DNA from: an uncultured Anaerolineae bacterium
GTDB taxonomy: Bacteria; Chloroflexota; Anaerolineae; Anaerolineales; Villigracilaceae
DNA: 10,056 bases
Reading direction: 5' to 3'
Assembly (NCBI GenBank): GCA_903854805.1
Contig: CAINXK010000140.1
Location: 1 to 10,056, forward strand
The translations under genes were made by a program, and so were the position numbers. The notes under the pieces are model-generated. The model was not told where the DNA came from. It did no database searches and was given only the letters and a program-made list of their open reading frames with translations. The stretch's first letter is position 1. Each line of letters begins with the position of its first letter. Below, in pieces: positions 5,641 through 10,056 of this stretch.

Positions 5641-7011
5641 ATGGCGGAAACAACCGGCAAGCTCTCAGTAAATGATAAACGTGAAACTTTTGGTTGGGGA
5701 ATGTACGACTGGGCGAACAGCGCCTTCAGCACCACAGTAGGAACCGTCTTCCTTGGGCCTTACCTGGCTTCTCTAGCCAGCGCTGTGGCCAAACTTTCTC
5801 CGGATGGCATGGCTCACCTGGGTCCGATCCCAATTGCGCCCGATTCCTTCCTGCCATATTGTGTTTCCTTCTCGGTGGGAATGCAGGTGCTTTTCCTGCC
5901 GATCCTGGGCGCAATCGCAGATTTCTCGCACATGCGCAAACAGATGATGCAGATTTTTGCAACCTTCGGCGCAATTGCAACCACGCTCTTATTTTTCGTC
6001 TCCGGCGACCTGTGGTGGCTCGGCGGGCTGTTATTTATCCTTGCCAACCTTGCCTTTGGCGCATCCATGGTGTTCTATAATTCCTACCTTCCCGATATCG
6101 CCAGCGAGGACAAACGCGACAGCGTCTCGTCTTACGGCTGGGCCATGGGCTACCTGGGTGGCGGCCTGCTGCTGCTCCTGAACCTGGCCTTTTACCAATT
6201 CCGTGAGAAACTCGGTATCCCAACAGGGTTGGCAGTCCGCATCAATCTGGCATCGGCTGGCGTCTGGTGGCTCGGATTTTCATTCTTCACCTGGGCGCGC
6301 TTGCGGCCCCGTCACGCCCACCGCGCCTTACCTGCCGGGGAATCCTACGTCAGCGTGGGCTTTAAACAGTTGCGCCTGACGATTGGCGAGTTAAAACACT
6401 TCCCTGAAACCATGCGCTACCTGCTGGCATACTTTCTGTATAACGATGGCATCCAGACCGTTATCGCGGTCTCGGCCACTTTTGCAGCAGCGCCGCTCAT
6501 CCGTGGTGGTTTGGAAATTGACACCGGCACCCTGACCATCGTGATCCTGATGATCCAGTTCATGGCCTTTTTTGGAGCCTTGTTCTGGGGCAAGCTGGCT
6601 GGCTGGATTGGCGCAAAAGAATCGATCATCGTCAGCCTGGTGATTTGGGCTGGCGTGGTGATCTACGCCTACAGTGGCTTATACGGCGATAGCCGCGTTG
6701 CACAGTTCTTTGTGCTGGGCGCTTTCATCGCACTGGTCATGGGCGGCTCCCAGGCTATCAGCCGCAGTCTGTTCTCACAGATGATCCCAACCGGCAAAGA
6801 AGCCGAATTCTATTCCTTCTACGAAGTCTCAGAACGCGGCACATCCTGGATTGGCCCACTGCTGTTCGGGTTGATGAATCAGCTCTTCGGTAATCTGCGT
6901 TTGGCAATCCTCTCATTGATTTTCTTCTTTGTCGTAGGTCTGCTGATCTTGCCTTTCGTCAACGTCAAAAAAGCCATCGCAGACGTAAAGCAGTACGACG
7001 CAGCCAAATAA
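5641..7011 (+). CDS. MFS transporter, UMF1 / Atg22-like family
   Basis: The 456-residue product is an inner-membrane protein with about 12 hydrophobic helices by eye. It carries the marks of the UMF1 (Atg22-like) branch of the major facilitator superfamily: FGWGMYDWANSAFSTTV near residue 17, a motif-A-like GAIADFSHMRK near 90-100, VFYNSYLPDIA near 144, SSYGWAMGYLGGG near 163, YFLYNDGIQTVI near 264 and GGSQAISRSLFSQMIP near 368. A central hydrophilic loop (about 218-255) separates the two halves. Fungal Atg22 exports amino acids from the vacuole; substrates of the bacterial relatives are mostly unknown, so none is assigned. The start is firm: AGGAGG lies four bases before ATG and a good promoter lies just upstream. 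It is transcribed alone, divergent from 4534-5493 and convergent with the aminotransferase, and ends at a terminator at 7038-7073. Length is normal and the gene looks intact. Confidence 0.95.
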   Translation: MAETTGKLSVNDKRETFGWGMYDWANSAFSTTVGTVFLGPYLASLASAVAKLSPDGMAHLGPIPIAPDSFLPYCVSFSVGMQVLFLPILGAIADFSHMRKQMMQIFATFGAIATTLLFFVSGDLWWLGGLLFILANLAFGASMVFYNSYLPDIASEDKRDSVSSYGWAMGYLGGGLLLLLNLAFYQFREKLGIPTGLAVRINLASAGVWWLGFSFFTWARLRPRHAHRALPAGESYVSVGFKQLRLTIGELKHFPETMRYLLAYFLYNDGIQTVIAVSATFAAAPLIRGGLEIDTGTLTIVILMIQFMAFFGALFWGKLAGWIGAKESIIVSLVIWAGVVIYAYSGLYGDSRVAQFFVLGAFIALVMGGSQAISRSLFSQMIPTGKEAEFYSFYEVSERGTSWIGPLLFGLMNQLFGNLRLAILSLIFFFVVGLLILPFVNVKKAIADVKQYDAAK

Positions 7012-7037
7012 GCCTGCCGTTCACCTAATCACGAATC

Positions 7038-7073
7038 AAAAACAGCCGGGTTGTCAAACTCCCGGCTGTTTTT
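7038..7073. terminator. Bidirectional terminator between convergent genes
   Basis: AAAAACAGCCGGG (7038-7050) and CCCGGCTGTTTTT (7061-7073) form a perfect 13-bp stem with a 10-base loop. The stem base is A-rich on one side and T-rich on the other, giving a T-run in both directions. It lies 27 bases after the transporter stop (7011) and 35 bases after the aminotransferase stop (7108), so it can end both transcripts. Confidence 0.9.
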
Positions 7074-7107
7074 CATATTCATCTTGGGTATTCCAGTTTC
7101 AGGTTCT

Positions 7108-8274
7108 TCAGCGCAAACTGGCGAAGAATCCTGCCATCCGGGCGATGCCCGCCTCGATTTTTTCCATGGAAGTGGCATACGCCAGGCGCAGATAGCCTTC
7201 GCCACCAGCACCGAAATCGGTGCCAGCCAGAACCGCCACCCCGGCCTCATCCAGCAGCCGGCTCGCAATCTCGCGTGAAGTCAGGCCAAAAGACTTGACA
7301 TTCGGGAACACATAAAATGCACCCCTGGGAGTTTGGGTATGTACACCCGGAATAGCGTTGATCAGCTCCACGACCCTATCGCGGCGGCGCTGGTATTCTG
7401 CCAACATGTCCTCAACCACTTCCTGCGGTCCGGTCAGCGCCTCAATTCCAGCGATCTGAGTGAAAGCGGCCGTACAGCCCGCGGAATGCGTAATCAGCAG
7501 TTCCAACCTTTCGGCCAGGGCTACAGGCGCAATCATATATCCCAACCGCCAACCCGGCATGGCATAGGTCTTTGAAAACCCATCCACGATGACGGTGCGT
7601 TCCTGCATGCCGTCAAAAGCCGAAATATACGGTACAGATTGCCCATCAAATACCAGGCGGGCATAGATCTCATCGGTCAGCACCCAGGCATTATGCTTCT
7701 GTGCTTTTTCGGCGATATGTTTCAGGTCGTCATACGGGATCACACCACCAGTTGGGTTGGATGGGGAATTGAGAATGATCAATTTCGTCCGGTCTGATAT
7801 GCGTGCGTCAAAAGCATCCAGGTCAAAGGAGAAATTATTTTCCTCGCGCAGTGTCACCGGTACCGGCACTCCCCCGGTCACCTTGATCACCGCTGAATAG
7901 GTCGGAAAACCCGGGTCGGGGTAGATCACCTCGTCACCCGCTGCCACTAACGCCAGCGGAGGGAAGAACAGCCCGGGCTTGGTGCCCGGCGAAACCACCA
8001 CTTGCTCAGGTCGGATGGTAATTCCGCGCTGCCTGCCAGCATAATCTGCGATGATCTCGCGGAAGCGCAGGATCCCCGCCGAAGCCACATAGCGAGTTTG
8101 TCCATCTCGAATGGCCTGGATGCCCACTTCCCGAACGTTTTCCGGGGTAGGAAAATCCGGCTGTCCAAGTTCAAGGTGAATAATATCGCGCCCCTGGGCT
8201 TCAAGAGCCTGGGCACTTGCCAAAACAGCGTATGCGCCTTCTGGCTCAAGTGAGGTGACCCGCTCTGTAAACAT
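7108..8274 (-). CDS. Class I/II pyridoxal-phosphate aminotransferase
   Basis: The product (388 residues from the chosen start) is a fold-type I PLP enzyme that moves an amino group between an amino acid and a 2-oxo acid in the cytoplasm. Visible motifs, numbered from this start, are LGQPDFPTP (36-44), YPDPGFPTY (118-126), NSPSNPTGG (169-177), TDEIYARLVF (200-209) and the Schiff-base segment FSKTYAMPGWRLGY (233-246), with Lys235 binding PLP; a C-terminal Arg in YLRLAYATS fits the substrate-carboxylate ligand. It resembles aspartate/aromatic-type aminotransferases, but specificity cannot be read. The start ATG 8274 is one base after the dcd stop, giving an UAAUAUG junction that suggests translational coupling; upstream there is no strong ribosome binding site. 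A longer frame open to 8364 would overlap the end of dcd and adds a Ser/Arg-rich stretch foreign to the family, so it is not used. The terminator at 7038-7073 ends the unit. Confidence 0.95.
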   Translation of the reverse strand: MFTERVTSLEPEGAYAVLASAQALEAQGRDIIHLELGQPDFPTPENVREVGIQAIRDGQTRYVASAGILRFREIIADYAGRQRGITIRPEQVVVSPGTKPGLFFPPLALVAAGDEVIYPDPGFPTYSAVIKVTGGVPVPVTLREENNFSFDLDAFDARISDRTKLIILNSPSNPTGGVIPYDDLKHIAEKAQKHNAWVLTDEIYARLVFDGQSVPYISAFDGMQERTVIVDGFSKTYAMPGWRLGYMIAPVALAERLELLITHSAGCTAAFTQIAGIEALTGPQEVVEDMLAEYQRRRDRVVELINAIPGVHTQTPRGAFYVFPNVKSFGLTSREIASRLLDEAGVAVLAGTDFGAGGEGYLRLAYATSMEKIEAGIARMAGFFASLR

Positions 8275-8275
8275 A

Positions 8276-8830
8276 TTAGAGCTTCGGCAGCACGATTGAC
8301 TGCTGCTTCTGATATTTGCCCTTCTTATCTGCATAAGAGATCTCGCAGGGCTCATCGGCTTCAAAAAACAACACCTGGGCTAACCCTTCATTTGCATAGA
8401 TTTTGGCTGGGAGCGGGGTGGTATTGGAGATTTCAAGCGTTACGAATCCTTCCCACTCCGGTTCGAAGGGCGTCACGTTGACGATGATCCCACAACGCGC
8501 ATACGTGGATTTGCCCAGGCAGACCGTCAGCACCCCACGCGGGATGCGGAAGTATTCAATCGAGCGTGCCAGTGCAAATGAATTGGGCGGCACAATGCAG
8601 ACTTCACCCGAAAAATCGACCATGCTTTTTGGGTCAAAATGTTTTGGGTCAACTGTGGCTCCAAAAACATTCGTAAAAATCTTAAATTCATCGGCTACGC
8701 GCAAGTCATATCCGTAAGATGAGACACCATAAGAGATGACTCCGGTGCGCTCCTGGGTATCGACATAGGGTTCAATCATCGCGTACTCTCTTGCCATCTT
8801 GCGAATCCAGTGATCAGGTTTTAGTCCCAT
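8276..8830 (-). CDS. dcd: dCTP deaminase
   Basis: The 184-residue product belongs to the dCTP deaminase/dUTPase fold. It deaminates dCTP to dUTP, feeding dUMP and so dTMP synthesis, as a cytoplasmic trimer. Family signatures are [11 protein letters not shown] (35-45), [17 protein letters not shown] (81-97), [20 protein letters not shown] (106-125), [16 protein letters not shown] (126-141) and the C-terminal KGKYQKQQS (170-178). Glu133 in TLEISN aligns with the catalytic glutamate of E. coli Dcd (Glu138). Length is close to the usual 180-195. Whether it is monofunctional or also cleaves dUTP to dUMP cannot be decided by eye. The start ATG 8830 follows GAGGAGAG with good spacing. It is the first gene of a two-gene unit with the aminotransferase one base downstream. 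I see no convincing promoter in the 175 bases upstream, so transcription could also come from the peptidase gene. Confidence 0.96.
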   Translation of the reverse strand: MGLKPDHWIRKMAREYAMIEPYVDTQERTGVISYGVSSYGYDLRVADEFKIFTNVFGATVDPKHFDPKSMVDFSGEVCIVPPNSFALARSIEYFRIPRGVLTVCLGKSTYARCGIIVNVTPFEPEWEGFVTLEISNTTPLPAKIYANEGLAQVLFFEADEPCEISYADKKGKYQKQQSIVLPKL

Positions 8831-9005
8831 TGTTCTCTCCTCTGAATAATTGTCTCTTTACAAAAAAGATCTTGCCACTCGCGAAGCCCAGAACCGTTCA
8901 ATACTCAAGCGCTGAGCCGCCACAAAAGCCATTCTTTCAGGTATTTCCATTTACACCGAGCAATTGATCAGAACATCTTTTCCTCACAAAGCAGTGTGGA
9001 GACAC

Positions 9006-10056
9006 TTACTTGATTACGAACCTGACAAAAGTCAGCCTGCCTGGCTCAATTTTGACCATTAGTTCATGAATGGCAGCGTGAAAATATAACGTCAGGCGGT
9101 AATCACCCGCTGGCAGCTCACCAGCCGCGAAATTTTCCTGCCAGATATCATCCCCATTCACCGGTTGGTTTTCCTGGCTAACATACGTCTCCAGCGCAGT
9201 CACCGGTTGGGGCAGAAGCACACCATTCTCAACGCGCTGGACGTTTATCAGCCCATCAATGAGCTTGCCCTGCGAATCCTGGATACGACCGGTCAGTACG
9301 CCCTTTCCGGGCAGCGGAGCCAGCCACAGCTCCGGGTTACGATTAGAGCGATAATCATTCTTGACCGAACGGATCTCAAAATGCAGATGACTGCCAATGG
9401 CCGCGCCGGTTGCGCCGACCTGCCCAATCTGATCGCCCACATTGACCTGCTGCCCCATCTTAACATTGATCTGATACAGGTGCCCGTAAAGGCTGTAAAC
9501 CGTCTGATCCAATCCTGGTAGGGTATGCGCGATCACCACCACATTCCCATAAAAGTTTGGAACCCAGGATAAAACCGCCTTTTTGTCATCACCGGCAAAG
9601 ACCACCAGGCCATCTGCAGCCGCCAGCACCGGCGTGCCTTGCGCATTGGGAAACTCGACACCGTGATGTGGTTCACGTTGGCCATGCTGAGTCGATCCGT
9701 AGCGATAACTGCGATCCACCGAAGCGTTCTGATTCGATCCAATCGGGCGCTTGAAAAGAAAATGTTCATTTGGGATGAAACAAACCGGTTCAGTCTGCAT
9801 GCAGTCTTTACCAGACATTGAACTCAAGACCACAGCTGCTTCGGCGGTTCTTGTGATCATGGCACGCACCGTCGGCGCAATCCGGGTCTGGTTGGCTTGC
9901 ATGGACATCATGGTCAGCGTGGCCGGGATGCGCGCCGTCATACTGGCCGCGGCATTTCCGCAGGGCAGGCAGATATTGGCTGTACTGCTGGCAGCTGGCG
10001 ATGATGTGCCAGCGCCTGGCTGAACAGCTGTATTTGAGAGCACAAAAGCTGGGCTG
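9006..10056 (-). CDS. M23 family metallopeptidase, secreted (N-terminus outside window)
   Basis: The frame is open to the right edge, so the true start lies outside; the in-frame GTG at 10043 lacks a ribosome binding site and is not trusted. M23 enzymes are zinc endopeptidases that cut peptidoglycan cross-bridges or stems. Counting from codon 10043, the zinc motif is HHGVE (126-130), followed by GTPVLAAADGLVVFAG (136-151), YGHLYQI (186-192), GDQIGQVGATG (203-213) and GSHLHFEIR (217-225) with the HxH pair His219 and His221. The first motif has Glu130 where the family usually has Asp. The visible beginning (SPAFVLSNTAVQPGAG) could be the end of a signal peptide, followed by a Ser/Ala/Thr-rich stalk with four cysteines (25, 28, 81, 88) that may form disulfides. 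Residues about 247-345 look like a beta-sandwich of carboxypeptidase-regulatory type. The stop overlaps a weak hairpin and no strong terminator follows before dcd. Confidence 0.92.
   Translation of the reverse strand, partial: SPAFVLSNTAVQPGAGTSSPAASSTANICLPCGNAAASMTARIPATLTMMSMQANQTRIAPTVRAMITRTAEAAVVLSSMSGKDCMQTEPVCFIPNEHFLFKRPIGSNQNASVDRSYRYGSTQHGQREPHHGVEFPNAQGTPVLAAADGLVVFAGDDKKAVLSWVPNFYGNVVVIAHTLPGLDQTVYSLYGHLYQINVKMGQQVNVGDQIGQVGATGAAIGSHLHFEIRSVKNDYRSNRNPELWLAPLPGKGVLTGRIQDSQGKLIDGLINVQRVENGVLLPQPVTALETYVSQENQPVNGDDIWQENFAAGELPAGDYRLTLYFHAAIHELMVKIEPGRLTFVRFVIK

Noticed and set aside
8275..8364. A 30-codon N-terminal extension of the aminotransferase, open to 8364.
   Set aside because: It lies entirely over the 3' end of dcd in another frame, is Ser/Arg/Cys-rich and unlike aminotransferase N-termini; the ATG at 8274 gives a family-typical 388 residues.
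8858..8950. Minus-strand 30-codon open frame upstream of dcd.
   Set aside because: The ATG follows directly on a stop codon without a Shine-Dalgarno motif and the peptide resembles nothing known; a chance frame is the simpler explanation.
8993..9006. Small hairpin AGTGT / ACACT at the stop of the M23 gene.
   Set aside because: A five-pair stem with a four-base loop and no T-run is too weak to call a terminator.
10041..10043. GTG at 10043 as the start of the M23 peptidase.
   Set aside because: No ribosome binding site precedes it and the frame stays open to the window edge; a signal peptide would be expected upstream.

Overview
The window reads as chromosomal DNA of a bacterium, most likely a member of the Chloroflexota (Anaerolineae-like). 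This rests on recalled resemblance of the dCTP deaminase, the secreted 297-residue protein and the large unknown protein to proteins of that group. No search was run, so the taxon is an inference. Gene density is ordinary, with no RNA gene, insertion sequence, CRISPR array or phage module visible. All genes but one are on the minus strand.

Layout: (1) 1-142, the first 47 codons of a membrane acyltransferase (acyltransferase-3 family) running off the left edge. (2) 143-498, a spacer with a minus-strand terminator hairpin and a probable -10 box for the acyltransferase gene. (3) 499-3222, a 907-residue protein of unknown function with a helical N-terminal two-thirds, a Trp-rich C-terminal third and an internal two-copy motif. 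It has its own sigma-70-type promoter. (4) 3425-3463, a strong hairpin terminator. (5) 3499-4392, a secreted 297-residue protein with a Pro/Thr linker and an Asn/Gly/Ser-rich basic tail, also with its own promoter. (6) 4534-5493, an unrecognised 319-residue cytoplasmic protein. (7) 5494-5640, a divergent intergenic region with a clear plus-strand promoter and a pair of 7-bp direct repeats 11 bp apart. (8) 5641-7011, an MFS transporter of the UMF1/Atg22-like family, the only plus-strand gene. (9) 7038-7073, a two-way terminator between convergent genes. (10) 8830-7108, a two-gene unit of dCTP deaminase followed one base later by a class I/II aminotransferase. (11) 9006-10056, a secreted M23 metallopeptidase whose N-terminus lies beyond the right edge.

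The recognisable genes serve separate housekeeping roles: pyrimidine nucleotide supply (dcd), amino-acid transamination, solute transport, cell-wall cleavage and envelope acylation. The only clear operon is dcd-aminotransferase. Genes 3499-4392 and 4534-5493 may be partly co-transcribed, since I see no convincing terminator between them, but the downstream one has its own promoter. I found no convincing new multi-gene system. The items most worth a second look are the 907-residue protein with its internal repeat, the hairpin at its stop codon followed by an in-frame hydrophobic extension, and the secreted protein with the low-complexity tail.
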